In this document: positions 44,062 to 52,673 of the stretch, piece by piece | Position numbering within the stretch: position 1 is the stretch's first letter | Layout of the letters: every line of letters begins with the position of its first letter | Origin: Cerasicoccus arenae | GTDB taxonomy: Bacteria; Verrucomicrobiota; Verrucomicrobiia; Opitutales; Cerasicoccaceae | Direction of reading: 5' to 3' | Length of the DNA: 64,000 bases | Assembly: GCF_014651635.1 (NCBI RefSeq) | Contig: NZ_BMXG01000001.1 | Coordinates: 230,517-294,516, forward strand | The notes under the pieces: generated by a model | Databases searched by the model: none | What the model was told of the DNA's origin: nothing | Seen by the model: the letters and a program-made list of their open reading frames with translations, nothing else | Position numbers and translations under genes: made by a program

Positions 44062-45681
44062 TTAGTAAATCGTGGTGGATTCTTGGTCCACGATTGGCAC
44101 CGTGCGGAAGTTGGTCATCGTTTCCATCGGAATGGTAACTGTGCCGCCGCTTACACCAGTTGCAGTAACTGTGCGGGTAACTTCCTTACCAGGAGCCAGA
44201 TCAACCGCACCGAAGGTAACTACTTGACCAGAAACCGTGCCACCAGCGCTGACGCTGTTGATCTTCAGATTAGCTGGGAAGGTAAGAACCTGCGAAGTAA
44301 TCGTGATGCCTTCATAAGGCGACTGATTAAGTGCACGGATGGTGTAGACCGTCTGCTGACCGATTTGAATTGGGTCAATCGAGTCTGCCAATGTGGTGTG
44401 AACACCAGGAACAGCCTTCCAGAGGGTCTTAGCCGAAGCGCTTTCACTCAGGCCACGGTCAGTGCTGACAGTAGCAACGTTGGTGAGGGTGCCGGGCTTA
44501 GCCGAAGTGTAGGTGAGTGTCCAAGTGTGGGACTCGCCAGCAGCCAAGGAAGGTAGCTTCCAAACCACTTGGTCGGCAGTGTCGTCGACTTGTGGATTCG
44601 GGTGACCAGGCAGCCAGTAACCGTAGATGTTACGGCGAGGATCATGCATTGGCTGAAGGAAGATTGTCTGACCAGAGGACTTCACGTCATAGACTTCGCC
44701 GCCCTTTTCAACCTTACCATGCAGCACTGCGCCGTCTGGAATGTTGTCAGTGACAACGAGGTTGGTGAGAGTGGTGCTACCCTTGTTGGTAATCGTGATT
44801 TTGTAGTCAGCTGGAACGAAGATGTATTGCTCAGCAGGACCTGTCTTGGTGATAGAGACTGCGGAGTTGACGACTTCGATTGGAGCGGTAGCCGAAACTG
44901 GTGTGCCGCCGTCGAAGTTGGCGGTCGCTTCGTTAACAAACTTACCAACCTTGGTGGACTTACCAGCAACCTGGAAGGTCGCGGTGTCACCCGGCATAAG
45001 CGTACCAGCGTTCTTGCTGAGTGCACCTGCTGGCGTGAATTCCTTAGGCATTGTGTCCGTGATCGTGGTCATGTCAGCGGCAGCATTGCCAACGTTCTTG
45101 ACTGCGATGTTCCAAGTGGCGGATTCACCCAACTCGACCATTGCTGGACCAGTCTTGGTGATGGAGAGCTTAGGCTCGCCAACGAAGAGCGGGAGGCAAA
45201 CGAGCGGATCTGCGCGAATAACCGAACAAACGTCAAAGGTGCCAGTGGTGCTAGGGATAACCATGACCTTGATGTTCTTGGTTTCACCTGCCTTGATGGC
45301 TTCCAGATCCCAGCTTGGCATACCAAACTGATTCATTGCAGCCTTCGGGTCAGAATCCTTGAACTTAACGGAGCTCGGCAGGAACTCGTCAATCTCGACG
45401 TTGGTGACGGCCTGCTTGGCAGTCACATCGATGTCATAAGTATAGGTTTGGCCAACGGTCGAACCGGAGCCATAACGCTTTACTACTTTGACCAGATGAT
45501 CTTCGTATACAACGTATCCATCGCCAGATTGACGTTGGACGGTTGGAACGGATGCGGGAGCCGCAGTCTGTGGTTGTGGGGCAGGAGCCTTACCGCCTGT
45601 CGTGCCACAGCCCGAAAGCAGTGCGGCAATCGCCAGACCCGGAACCAAGACGGTTTTAATGAGGGACTTAGTGCGCTTCAT
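44062..45681 (-). CDS. OmcB-like DUF11-repeat lipoprotein
   Basis: 539 residues from ATG at 45681, with lipobox ALLSGCGTTGG (Cys24) and a Pro/Ala linker. Several DUF11 beta-domains follow: LSITKTGPAMVELGESATW, VSITKTGPAEQYIFVPADYKI and VTDNIPDGAVLHG. The C-terminus (NSVSAGGTVSGQVVTFGAVD to DQESTTIY) parallels the end of chlamydial OmcB, which finishes ENTHIY. Unlike OmcB it has few cysteines (an FDVCSVI and LVCLP pair), so disulfide cross-linking would be limited. Probably an abundant outer-envelope structural protein. It faces a Fur-like regulator across a 194-base gap. Confidence 0.85.
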   Translation of the reverse strand: MKRTKSLIKTVLVPGLAIAALLSGCGTTGGKAPAPQPQTAAPASVPTVQRQSGDGYVVYEDHLVKVVKRYGSGSTVGQTYTYDIDVTAKQAVTNVEIDEFLPSSVKFKDSDPKAAMNQFGMPSWDLEAIKAGETKNIKVMVIPSTTGTFDVCSVIRADPLVCLPLFVGEPKLSITKTGPAMVELGESATWNIAVKNVGNAAADMTTITDTMPKEFTPAGALSKNAGTLMPGDTATFQVAGKSTKVGKFVNEATANFDGGTPVSATAPIEVVNSAVSITKTGPAEQYIFVPADYKITITNKGSTTLTNLVVTDNIPDGAVLHGKVEKGGEVYDVKSSGQTIFLQPMHDPRRNIYGYWLPGHPNPQVDDTADQVVWKLPSLAAGESHTWTLTYTSAKPGTLTNVATVSTDRGLSESASAKTLWKAVPGVHTTLADSIDPIQIGQQTVYTIRALNQSPYEGITITSQVLTFPANLKINSVSAGGTVSGQVVTFGAVDLAPGKEVTRTVTATGVSGGTVTIPMETMTNFRTVPIVDQESTTIY

Positions 45682-45875
45682 AGTGTTAGATGAGTGTTCA
45701 AGTATTTGCATAACATCGGCTACAACCGATCTGTAATGTAGCATCTTGTCAGTTAAATATGCTCCGTCAACCTTCAAACGCATTTCACTGATGGTTGAAT
45801 AGCCCCCATTTTTTAAGTGATTCCGGATTGACCTGAAGCCCAGAAGTCTCAAATTAGTCTCAATAAAAATAAGCC

Positions 45876-46346
45876 ATGACCGAAAACGAGACGACCGAAA
45901 TTGACCTGGAAAATCCACGCGAGACTTTCCAGCAGTTCCTGACCAGCAAGGGTTTACGCGTCACCAATCAACGTATTGCCATCTTTGATGCCGCTTACGG
46001 CGCGGATGACCATTACACGGCTGAAGATCTGCTGGATCGTTCCCGCCGCATTGATGCATCCGTCTCACGCGCTACGGTTTATCGCTCACTACCTATACTA
46101 GTAGAAAGTAGCTTGATACGAGAAGTCGATGTAGGCTTGGATAACAAATATTATTTGGCTAATCGCGAAAGCCGCACCTTTCAGGCACAGGTTATTGACG
46201 CCGATAATGACAAAATTTATGAGGTCGATGCGCCGTTCATGGAATGGTATGGTAAGACCGTGTGCGAACGTCTTGGCATGGAACCCATTGCCATGCGCCT
46301 ACAAGTGACTGCCCGTAAGAGCATCGCCAAGAGCGAAAAAGTATAG
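45876..46346 (+). CDS. Fur-family-like transcriptional regulator lacking metal ligands
   Basis: 156 residues. The N-terminal winged helix is clearly Fur-like: [55 protein letters not shown]. In the dimerisation half, the usual HHxHxxC..C metal block is replaced by [19 protein letters not shown], and the closing SHRLEIYG-like segment reads AMRLQVTA, so the His and Cys ligands are absent. It may sense something else or bind DNA constitutively. A TPR gene follows 13 bases later; the OmcB-like gene is divergent. Confidence 0.82.
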   Translation: MTENETTEIDLENPRETFQQFLTSKGLRVTNQRIAIFDAAYGADDHYTAEDLLDRSRRIDASVSRATVYRSLPILVESSLIREVDVGLDNKYYLANRESRTFQAQVIDADNDKIYEVDAPFMEWYGKTVCERLGMEPIAMRLQVTARKSIAKSEKV

Positions 46347-46359
46347 CCCCCCTGCCGCC

Positions 46360-46731
46360 ATGGCCCAAGACGATCATCGTTTCGAGATAGAATTTTTCGA
46401 AGGCGTCCATCGGAGAGACCCGAACGACCCAGAAGTCATCGAAATCCTCGGCGGCCTCTACTCAGATCTTGGTCAAGTAGACAACAGTCTGCGTATGGAC
46501 ACCTGCCTCGTTGATCTACAGCCGAAAAATCCCACTGCGCATTACAATCTTGCCTGCTCCCTCGCCCTTAAACGCCGAAACGAAGAAGCGCTGCACTCAC
46601 TGCGTCAAGCCGTGGAATTAGGTTATCGCGATGTGAGCTGGCTTCTCGACGACCCCGACCTCAAGGAATTGCGCGAGCATCCGTCTTTCCGCACCATTGT
46701 GGCTGAGCTTGAAAACATGCCACAGGGCTAA
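46360..46731 (+). CDS. TPR-repeat protein
   Basis: A 123-residue helical protein with two or three tetratricopeptide repeats. PEVIEILGGLYSDLGQVDNSL and PTAHYNLACSLALKRRNEEA show the spaced Leu/Gly/Ala/Tyr pattern. The third, HSLRQAVELGYRDVSWLLDDPDL, ends in the DDPDLKELREHPSF motif common at the end of such proteins. No signal peptide; probably a scaffold. It is likely co-transcribed with the Fur-like gene. Confidence 0.8.
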   Translation: MAQDDHRFEIEFFEGVHRRDPNDPEVIEILGGLYSDLGQVDNSLRMDTCLVDLQPKNPTAHYNLACSLALKRRNEEALHSLRQAVELGYRDVSWLLDDPDLKELREHPSFRTIVAELENMPQG

Positions 46732-46744
46732 TTGCGAAAGGCTA

Positions 46745-48229
46745 TTATTTTTTCCGGCTACGGCGCATGGGCCTGCGAGGCGTTCCCTTGCCGTGTTTGT
46801 TGAGCGCGTTGTTGCCTTTATTTTGGGACGTGTTTGGCGTGTAATAAGGATTCTCCGCAGACTTGCCGCGCAGGTCAAATTTCACCGGGCAACCATCCAA
46901 ACGGAAATTCTTGTGAAAGCCGTTTTCGAGGTAGCGCAAGTAACTATCTTCCAGCTTCTCCTCACGGTTACAAAATAGTCGAATCTTGAACGGGCGCTGC
47001 GCTACTTGCAGGCCGTAGTAGACCTTGAACCGGCGACCGCCAACGATCTTTGGCTTCTGACGCTCCAGCATATCGCCCAAGACTTTGTTGACCTGCGCAG
47101 TCGGTAGCTCCATTCCAAGCGTCGTATCGACCATCACTGCCGACTTCAGGATTTCATCGACCTGAAAGCCCGTTAGGGCAGACGTGAAAATGATTGGCGA
47201 GTTCGGCAGGAAAAACAGCTCTTCGCGGATGGCATCGATGAAAGCTTTACGGAACTCTTTTTCGCTCGTAAATCCATCCACCTTGGATTGGCGGAAACTG
47301 TCCAACGCGAGGTCCCATTTGTTAACCACGACAACGAGACCAACGCCAGCATCGGCGATTTCGCCCGCAATTTTCTTATCGTGTTTAGCCACGCCCGACA
47401 ACGCGTCCAAAATGAGAAAAGCGACGTCGGCCCGCTCAATCGCGCCCGAGGAACGTAGATTGGAAAAGTAATCCAGTGATGAACCCAGCTTGCGGTTAGG
47501 CTTCATACCAGCAGTGTCGATCAGGCGAAATTTCCATTCCTCGCCCGTCTTGGCCGTATAGTCCAGTTCATGCTCAATGGCGTCGCGGGTCGTTCCCGCA
47601 ATGTCACTCACGATCAGGCGTGGAGCCCGAATCAGCGCGTTCCCCAAAGAGGACTTGCCCACATTCGGACGGCCACACAGGCAGATATTGATCCGGCGAT
47701 CCTCGTCAACCTCCGGTGCCTCTGGCTTGGGGCCGAGAAATTCCGTGATCGCGTCAAAGAGCTCACGCGAGCCTTGCCCATGCTCAGCAGAAACAGCCAG
47801 CACATCGCGAAAGCCCATTCGATGGAATTCAGCGAGGTTGAGCGCGCCGCTTTGGCGGTCGATTTTGTTGACGACTGTCAGCACTTCTTTGCCGGAGCGG
47901 CGAAGCATGTCGGCAACGTCAAGGTCCACTGGAGTCACTCCCTCAGGTCCCTCCACGACAAAGAGCACGAGATTCGCAGCCTGGATCGCCAATTCAACCT
48001 GTTCCTCGGTGGCTTCGTGGATCGCAGCGGGGGTCATCTCGGGCTTAATGCCGATGCCGCCAGTGTCCATGATCAGAAAATCTTCGTCGACGACCGCCAT
48101 GGCCAAGTCACGTGTGACTCCGGGCATATCGTGAACGATGGCCACGCGCTTACCGAGCAGACGGTTAAATAACCGGCTCTTGCCGACGTTAGGCCGGCCT
48201 ACGAGGGCCACGGTGCGGTTGGAAATCAT
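46745..48229 (-). CDS. der: Ribosome biogenesis GTPase Der (EngA)
   Basis: Double GTPase needed for 50S subunit maturation. The 494 residues have two G domains: VGRPNVGKSRLFNRLLGKR with DTGGIG and NKID, and CGRPNVGKSSLGNALIR with DTAGM and NKWD. A C-terminal KH-like domain (VYYGLQVAQRPFKIRLFCN) ends in a very basic tail (PRRPMRRSRKK) that suits rRNA binding. It converges on the TPR gene. The GxxExxY cassette lies directly upstream. Confidence 0.95.
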   Translation of the reverse strand: MISNRTVALVGRPNVGKSRLFNRLLGKRVAIVHDMPGVTRDLAMAVVDEDFLIMDTGGIGIKPEMTPAAIHEATEEQVELAIQAANLVLFVVEGPEGVTPVDLDVADMLRRSGKEVLTVVNKIDRQSGALNLAEFHRMGFRDVLAVSAEHGQGSRELFDAITEFLGPKPEAPEVDEDRRINICLCGRPNVGKSSLGNALIRAPRLIVSDIAGTTRDAIEHELDYTAKTGEEWKFRLIDTAGMKPNRKLGSSLDYFSNLRSSGAIERADVAFLILDALSGVAKHDKKIAGEIADAGVGLVVVVNKWDLALDSFRQSKVDGFTSEKEFRKAFIDAIREELFFLPNSPIIFTSALTGFQVDEILKSAVMVDTTLGMELPTAQVNKVLGDMLERQKPKIVGGRRFKVYYGLQVAQRPFKIRLFCNREEKLEDSYLRYLENGFHKNFRLDGCPVKFDLRGKSAENPYYTPNTSQNKGNNALNKHGKGTPRRPMRRSRKK

Positions 48230-48249
48230 GATGAAAGTGTTTGATTGAA

Positions 48250-48292
48250 TTTTTTAGCCACGGATTGGCGCGGATGAAACGCGGATGCCAGC
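48250..48292 (+). repeat. 43-bp inverted repeat, left arm
   Basis: TTTTTTAGCCACGGATTGGC followed by GCGGATGAAACGCGGATGCC and AGC. It differs from the right arm at one base (A versus G in AGCC[A/G]CGG). Confidence 0.9.
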
Positions 48293-48323
48293 GGGATGTG
48301 AATATGTCGAAAATGCGAATGAG

Positions 48324-48707
48324 TTAGGAGCTTTTCTCTGAGCGGACGAAGCGCTTGAACTCGACCTTAGTCTTCCCAAAATTAACTAAAAGGCCAACAC
48401 GAATGCCAGTAGCTTTCATTTCATTGAGTAATTGAGCTTCATCATTAGGATTATAATTCAAGGCGACCTTGAGTTCGACAACGACTTTTGATTCGACGAG
48501 GAGGTCGGCGAAATAATCTCCGACTATTTGATTCTTGTAAATGACTTGGATCCCTTTTTCAGACTCTGCTGCAATGCCCCGAGAGTCCAGTTCAACGACC
48601 ATCGCCCGCTGATAAACCTTTTCTAAGAATCCATAACCCAGCTCAGTGTGAACATCGAACGCGGCACCAATGACCTCTTTTGTTATCTCCTCAAATTCCA
48701 GTCCCAT
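48324..48707 (-). CDS. GxxExxY protein
   Basis: 127 residues of the GxxExxY family, named for the motif seen here as GYGFLEKVYQRAM (about residues 23-35). The second half shows a PD-(D/E)xK-nuclease-like pattern, DYFADLLVESKVVVELKV (Asp, then Glu-x-Lys), followed by QLLNEMKATGIRVGLLVNFG. Nuclease activity is a structural inference; the biological role is unknown. The gene sits alone inside a 43-bp inverted repeat pair between der and an aminotransferase gene. This fits the scattered, multi-copy distribution of the family. Confidence 0.9.
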   Translation of the reverse strand: MGLEFEEITKEVIGAAFDVHTELGYGFLEKVYQRAMVVELDSRGIAAESEKGIQVIYKNQIVGDYFADLLVESKVVVELKVALNYNPNDEAQLLNEMKATGIRVGLLVNFGKTKVEFKRFVRSEKSS

Positions 48708-48743
48708 TTCATGCTTTTAAAATTATAACATCCGAACGCATCT

Positions 48744-48786
48744 GCTGGCATCCGCGTTTCATCCGCGCCAATCCGCGGCTAAAAAA
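48744..48786 (-). repeat. 43-bp inverted repeat, right arm
   Basis: On the minus strand TTTTTTAGCCGCGGATTGGC followed by GCGGATGAAACGCGGATGCC and AGC. It ends 17 bases before the aminotransferase stop codon. Confidence 0.9.
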
Positions 48787-48802
48787 ACGAATCCAACATT
48801 AT

Positions 48803-49990
48803 CTACTTCGCCACTGGCTCCTTCACCAGTGTATCCACAAATCGCTCGATGGCGTCGGTGGCGCGCATCAGTTGGTCGTAGCTGTTCGAGAAACTGGCGC
48901 GGAAGAAGCCTTCCCCGCTTGGGCCAAACGCAGTGCCCGGCACGACGGCGACCTTCTCAGCTTGCAGGACGCGTTGGCAGAATTCCATCGACGTCAGACC
49001 AGTGTCTCTGATCGACGGGAATGCGTAAAACGTAGCGGCGGGCACGTGACACTTGAGGCCGATTTCGTTGAAGCGGCGGCAGATGAAGTCGCGTCGCTGC
49101 TGATACTTATCTTTCATGTCCAGCACGGCTTCTTCGCCGTTGCGGAGAGCCTCGATCGCGGCTTCCTGCGAGAGGATCGGCGCGCACATCATGGCATATT
49201 GATGGACCTTCATCATGGCCTCGACCAACTCTGGCGTAGAGCAGGCGTAGCCGATGCGGAAACCCGTCATCGCAAATGCCTTAGAGAAACCGTGCAGGAA
49301 AATAGTCCGCTCCTTCATCCCAGGGAAGCTGGCAATGGAGACGTGTTCACCGTCAAAGGTCAGCTCGGCGTAAATTTCGTCTGCAAGGACGACGATGTCC
49401 TTCTCCTTGGCAAACTTGGCAATGCGCTCCAGCTTGGAGCGCTCGGTGACGCCGCCCGTAGGGTTCGTCGGAAAATTGAGCAAGATCGCTTTAACGCCTG
49501 GCTCCCAAGCTGCAATGAGCTTGTCCGGATCGATGGCGAAATCGTCCTCTGCACTAGTGGCCACGGGGATCGCCGTCGCGTGGCAAAGCGTGATGCTCGG
49601 GCTGTAGCTCACGTAGCAAGGCTCGTGATAGATGACTTTGTCACCGGGGTTCAAGATCGCGCGCAGAGCAATATCCAGCGCTTCACTGACGCCCACCGAG
49701 ACGAGCACTTCGTTGTCTGGATTGTAATTAACGTGGAAGAACCGCTCGACGTATTTCGAGATTTCGCGGCGAAGCGTGATGAGCCCTTTGTTGTCGGTAT
49801 AGCTCGTTTTACCCTTTTCCAACGCGTAAATTGCCGCCTCCCGGATATGCCAGGGGGTCACAAAATCCGGCTCGCCAATCCCAAGGGAAATGGCGTCCTT
49901 CATCTGTGACACAATCGCAAAAAAGTCACGGATGCCAGACTTCGGAAGCCCGGCGACGTGATCGGCGACGAATCGTTGAGAGGAGGACAT
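48803..49990 (-). CDS. PLP-dependent aminotransferase class I/II
   Basis: 395 residues of the fold-type I aspartate-aminotransferase family. Visible: LGIGEPDFVTPWHIREAA (substrate glycine loop), NFPTNPTGGVTERSKLE (Asn), VLADEIYAELTFDG (Asp and Tyr contacts) and the PLP lysine in FLHGFSKAFAMTGFRIGY near residue 235, with Arg in FRASFSNSYD. Substrate specificity cannot be fixed. An Lrp/AsnC-type regulator gene lies just upstream on the same strand, suggesting amino-acid-responsive control. Confidence 0.9.
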   Translation of the reverse strand: MSSSQRFVADHVAGLPKSGIRDFFAIVSQMKDAISLGIGEPDFVTPWHIREAAIYALEKGKTSYTDNKGLITLRREISKYVERFFHVNYNPDNEVLVSVGVSEALDIALRAILNPGDKVIYHEPCYVSYSPSITLCHATAIPVATSAEDDFAIDPDKLIAAWEPGVKAILLNFPTNPTGGVTERSKLERIAKFAKEKDIVVLADEIYAELTFDGEHVSIASFPGMKERTIFLHGFSKAFAMTGFRIGYACSTPELVEAMMKVHQYAMMCAPILSQEAAIEALRNGEEAVLDMKDKYQQRRDFICRRFNEIGLKCHVPAATFYAFPSIRDTGLTSMEFCQRVLQAEKVAVVPGTAFGPSGEGFFRASFSNSYDQLMRATDAIERFVDTLVKEPVAK

Positions 49991-49996
49991 GATAGT

Positions 49997-50115
49997 ATTA
50001 CGTTAAAGACAGTTGGTATTAAAGAGGGTGAAAATGCTAAGATGAAAAAACAGATGCCATCGGAGGTGAAAGCATCCAGGAACTTTAATCTTTAACCTTT
50101 CAACTTTAACCTCCC
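49997..50115. repeat. GGTTAAAG-family facing pair (copy 3)
   Basis: In the gap between the aminotransferase and Lrp genes, ACGTTAAAGACAGTTGGTAT with TAAAGAGGG (about 50000-50029) faces, on the minus strand, GGGAGGTTAAAGTTGAAAGG with TTAAAGATTAAAG (50080-50115). The second arm is close to the single copy at 27690-27724. Confidence 0.45.
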
Positions 50116-50120
50116 AGTGG

Positions 50121-50603
50121 TCAGGGACTGACCGCTGGCTTCGCGTCGACTTCTTCGGGGCGGGCGATGTAGTGGCCCTGCTCCTTATAGGCGCGCAGCA
50201 TGAAGTGCGTCGCAGTTGAGTTGACGCCCGCTACAGTGGCCAACTTTTCGAATACAAAAGACGCCACACGCTGCAAATTCTGGGCCTTGATGACGACCAA
50301 TAGGTCGTAGGCACCGGACATCAAGTAACAGCTTTCCACGCGGTCAAACTTGCTAATACGCTCGGCAATGCGGTCAAAGCCGCCTTCGCGCTCGGGGCTG
50401 ATTTTCACTTCGATCACGGCGCGCACTTCGTCTGGCCCGGAGTAGTCCGGGTTGAGGATCGGGCGCCAGCCCAGCAGGATACCTTCGGCGCGGAGCTTTT
50501 CCAGCTCGGCGTCGATTTGCTCTCGGGACATGTCCAGCACTTTGCCCATCTGTGCGGTGGTCAGCGGCTCGCCATCGAGGATCAATTTGAGTACGGGATT
50601 CAT
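50121..50603 (-). CDS. Lrp/AsnC family transcriptional regulator
   Basis: 160 residues from ATG at 50603. The N-terminal helix-turn-helix (LTTAQMGKVLDMSREQIDAELEKLRAEGIL) is followed by an AsnC/RAM ligand-binding domain (EVRAVIEVKISPEREGGFDRIA, ESCYLMSGAYDLLVVIKA, VNSTATHFMLRAYKEQG). The GxYD ligand-loop word reads SGAYDLLV, as in the family. It probably controls the neighbouring aminotransferase gene in response to an amino acid; the ligand is unknown. Confidence 0.88.
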   Translation of the reverse strand: MNPVLKLILDGEPLTTAQMGKVLDMSREQIDAELEKLRAEGILLGWRPILNPDYSGPDEVRAVIEVKISPEREGGFDRIAERISKFDRVESCYLMSGAYDLLVVIKAQNLQRVASFVFEKLATVAGVNSTATHFMLRAYKEQGHYIARPEEVDAKPAVSP

Positions 50604-50727
50604 GGAAAACAAAGCACGGTAGCAGCCGCGCAGCTAATGTCCATCGCAATTATGGCCAATGAATAGCGTGCATTTGCCCCCGCAAGATTCCATTGCCAGC
50701 CGATAAAATCCTACCTAGCGTCACGAC

Positions 50728-51318
50728 ATGAAACGACATTTCCGCTACTTGTGTGCATTAACCGGTGCCACACTCTGCCTCGCCAACCCGCTTTTTGCCG
50801 ATAAACCCGCCAACAACGGCAAGCCCGAAAACCCGGGTAATTCAGCCAATGCCGGCCAGTCTTCAAGTGAGGCGTCCAGCTATCAGGCCATCGAGGCCTC
50901 GATTGCCAAGGATCAGAAAAACCTTCAGGCCGAAGCCATGGATGAAAAGGCCAAACTCAACGCCAGCCTACTCGCGGAAGTACGCCAACGCGACGGCTTT
51001 AATGCACAATCCCGCCAAGCGCTCGACAAATATCTCAAGGCCAACGGCAACAGCTGGAAGAACGTAGCCCCCCTCCCCCCTGGCCTCCAGCGTAAGGCCG
51101 AGAGCGGCGCAGCCCTCCCCTCCGGTTGGCAAAAAAAACTGGTCTTGGGCTCCGTCATCCCGAACGACATTTACGACCACGCCCGCAAGCTTCCAAAGGA
51201 TGTCTATGACAGTATTCAGCACCCCGAGGGCACCGAAGACGTCCTGATCGAAGACCAGCTCTACCGCATTGCTAAAAAGAATCGCGAAATCATCGACATT
51301 TTCAACCATGCACCCTAG
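50728..51318 (+). CDS. Exported hypothetical protein, CigR/RcnB-like C-terminus
   Basis: 196 residues with a signal peptide (YLCALTGATLCLANPLFA). A low-complexity Asn/Gly/Pro linker (NNGKPENPGNSANAGQ) and a charged helical part follow. The C-terminal segment, PPGLQRKAESGAALPSGWQKKL and IYDHARKLPKDVYDSI, resembles the repeated LPPG words of CigR/RcnB-type periplasmic proteins. Function unknown; periplasmic location likely. Confidence 0.65.
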   Translation: MKRHFRYLCALTGATLCLANPLFADKPANNGKPENPGNSANAGQSSSEASSYQAIEASIAKDQKNLQAEAMDEKAKLNASLLAEVRQRDGFNAQSRQALDKYLKANGNSWKNVAPLPPGLQRKAESGAALPSGWQKKLVLGSVIPNDIYDHARKLPKDVYDSIQHPEGTEDVLIEDQLYRIAKKNREIIDIFNHAP

Positions 51319-51363
51319 CACAGCCTTTCACTACGAGACCCGTCTTCCGGAGCGCCTAAGGCC

Positions 51364-52269
51364 TCAGCCCGCCATTTCGCTGACGCGCTCGTAGTGACGT
51401 TGGAAGTCGAGATGATCAAGGCGCAAGTTTGCGCAAATCTGCATAATTTCGTCGACCTCACTGTCCAGTAATTCACCATCAATGATGGCTATCTCGAACA
51501 ATAGTTCCAAGAAACGCCGCCGTTCGCGGAGATTGGTCTCCTCAAAGAGCCAGCGACTAACCCTCAGAACGTCTAGCTCATTGAATGCGTCCGACAGCGA
51601 AACGATCATGATGAATTCCGCTTGCTCGCGCTCGAGCTTCCAGTTGGACATGAGAAAATCAATCGCAACGGCTAACTCACGCTCGTCAATATAGTCGTCG
51701 GCGTGGATGACGCGGGCTAGGAGTATGCCCGCCAAGCAGAGACGACGCAGTTCCGTCTTCGTCCGGTCTTCCAGACCAAATTCACCCTGCATCCAATCGT
51801 CAATACGCTCAGCAATGACTTCGTCCACTGGCGCAAATTCGCGCTCCGTGCGATTAGCAGCCTTTATCCGACGCTCCATTGGCTGTTCAAGGACCTGAAG
51901 TAGAAGGTTAAGCGCATCCAGAGGAAAAGCGCCGACTTTATCGATAAACTCGGCGATCATTCCCCGCTCACTGTCGGCAATAACACCATCAGCTTCCACC
52001 ATTCGCTCCAAGGCGTACAAGGCGAAAATCTTGGCATTATCGTCTTTGACCTGCTCCACAAGCTGTTTCATGTAACGTGAACGAGAAGCGGGGCTAACTG
52101 GGCGATCCAATAATTTTTGCACTCTGCGCCAGTCCTTCAGGCTCAACCCTGGCAGTTGATAAAGCAAATCCATCAGACAATCTCGCTCTTCGGGAGCGAC
52201 TTCGCCGTCGGCCCAAGCTGCTACGGCAACCACTTTTGCCAAAGCCAAGGATAGAGATGAATCTTGCAT
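51364..52269 (-). CDS. TerB-like protein with two helical domains
   Basis: 301 residues with no signal peptide. Two TerB/tellurite-resistance-type domains are suggested: AKVVAVAAWADGEVAPEERDCLMDLL plus MVEADGVIADSERGMIAEFID, and LARVIHADDYIDERELAVAIDFL plus EIAIIDGELLDSEVDEIMQI. Each has the recurring xADGxxxxxE acidic word that may bind metal. The family is not limited to tellurite; general stress or metal sensing is possible. It stands alone. Confidence 0.75.
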   Translation of the reverse strand: MQDSSLSLALAKVVAVAAWADGEVAPEERDCLMDLLYQLPGLSLKDWRRVQKLLDRPVSPASRSRYMKQLVEQVKDDNAKIFALYALERMVEADGVIADSERGMIAEFIDKVGAFPLDALNLLLQVLEQPMERRIKAANRTEREFAPVDEVIAERIDDWMQGEFGLEDRTKTELRRLCLAGILLARVIHADDYIDERELAVAIDFLMSNWKLEREQAEFIMIVSLSDAFNELDVLRVSRWLFEETNLRERRRFLELLFEIAIIDGELLDSEVDEIMQICANLRLDHLDFQRHYERVSEMAG

Positions 52270-52577
52270 GAACAGGGGTGGTGGAGGTGAATCCAGACCC
52301 TCATCCTAAGAAGCCCTGCGACAAGGTGAAGGAAAAAACGTCACCTATGCGATGAACCCTAGATTTTCACAGTGACCAATGACCTTCCCTAAATGGATTG
52401 CCCCATCAGGATAAGTGCACAAGCCCTGTAGCTTCCTGTTCATAAATGGCTCCCTTGTTGAAGCCTCGCAGAAATTAAGACTAAGCTCGCCGAAGTAACG
52501 GTTAGGAAAAACCGTTCCCCGATCGCTAAGCGGGGGGGGGGGAGATGTCATTACTATGATCTCTCTGCTCAGAAAAA
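52270..52577. other. Non-coding gap between the TerB-like gene and tRNA-Lys
   Basis: About 308 bases without a convincing gene. A minus-strand frame of about 68 codons (MTSPPPPLSDRGTVFPNRYF..., stop at 52345) is possible but has no recognisable features. The region contains a G11 tract at 52532-52542. Confidence 0.5.
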
Positions 52578-52653
52578 TGGTGGGTCGAGTGGGACTTGAA
52601 CCCACAACCAATTGCTTAAAAGGCAACTGCTCTACCGATTGAGCTATCGACCC
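52578..52653 (-). tRNA. tRNA-Lys (anticodon UUU)
   Basis: The minus strand folds as a 76-nt tRNA: acceptor GGGTCGA/TCGACCC, D arm with AGCTCAATCGGTAGAGC, anticodon stem GTTGC/GCAAT with loop CTTTTAA (anticodon TTT), and T arm TGTGGGTTCAAGTCCCAC. The discriminator is A and CCA is encoded. It reads AAA/AAG lysine codons. No integrase or duplicated 3' end is seen nearby, so it does not look like an occupied attachment site. Confidence 0.96.
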
Positions 52654-52673
52654 ATTTTATTGATTATCAATAA

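Larger units (their letters stand above)
48250..48786. mobile_element. Putative cassette: GxxExxY gene between 43-bp inverted repeats
   Basis: The left arm (48250-48292) and right arm (48744-48786, complementary) match in 42 of 43 bases. The only CDS inside is the GxxExxY gene. Each arm contains a near-tandem GCGGATGAAACGCGGATG word. No target-site duplication and no transposase are visible, so mobility is inferred from structure only and would need help in trans. Confidence 0.6.

Noticed and set aside
45828-45856. TTGACC-based promoter for the Fur-like gene
   Set aside because: A reasonable -35 box, but no acceptable -10 box at 16-18 bases.
51364-52269. Tellurite resistance gene
   Set aside because: TerB-like domains occur in many unrelated stress proteins, and no other ter genes are present.
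52345-52626. Minus-strand frame running through tRNA-Lys
   Set aside because: Its start lies inside the tRNA. The remaining ~68 codons have no recognisable features, so it is treated as noncoding.
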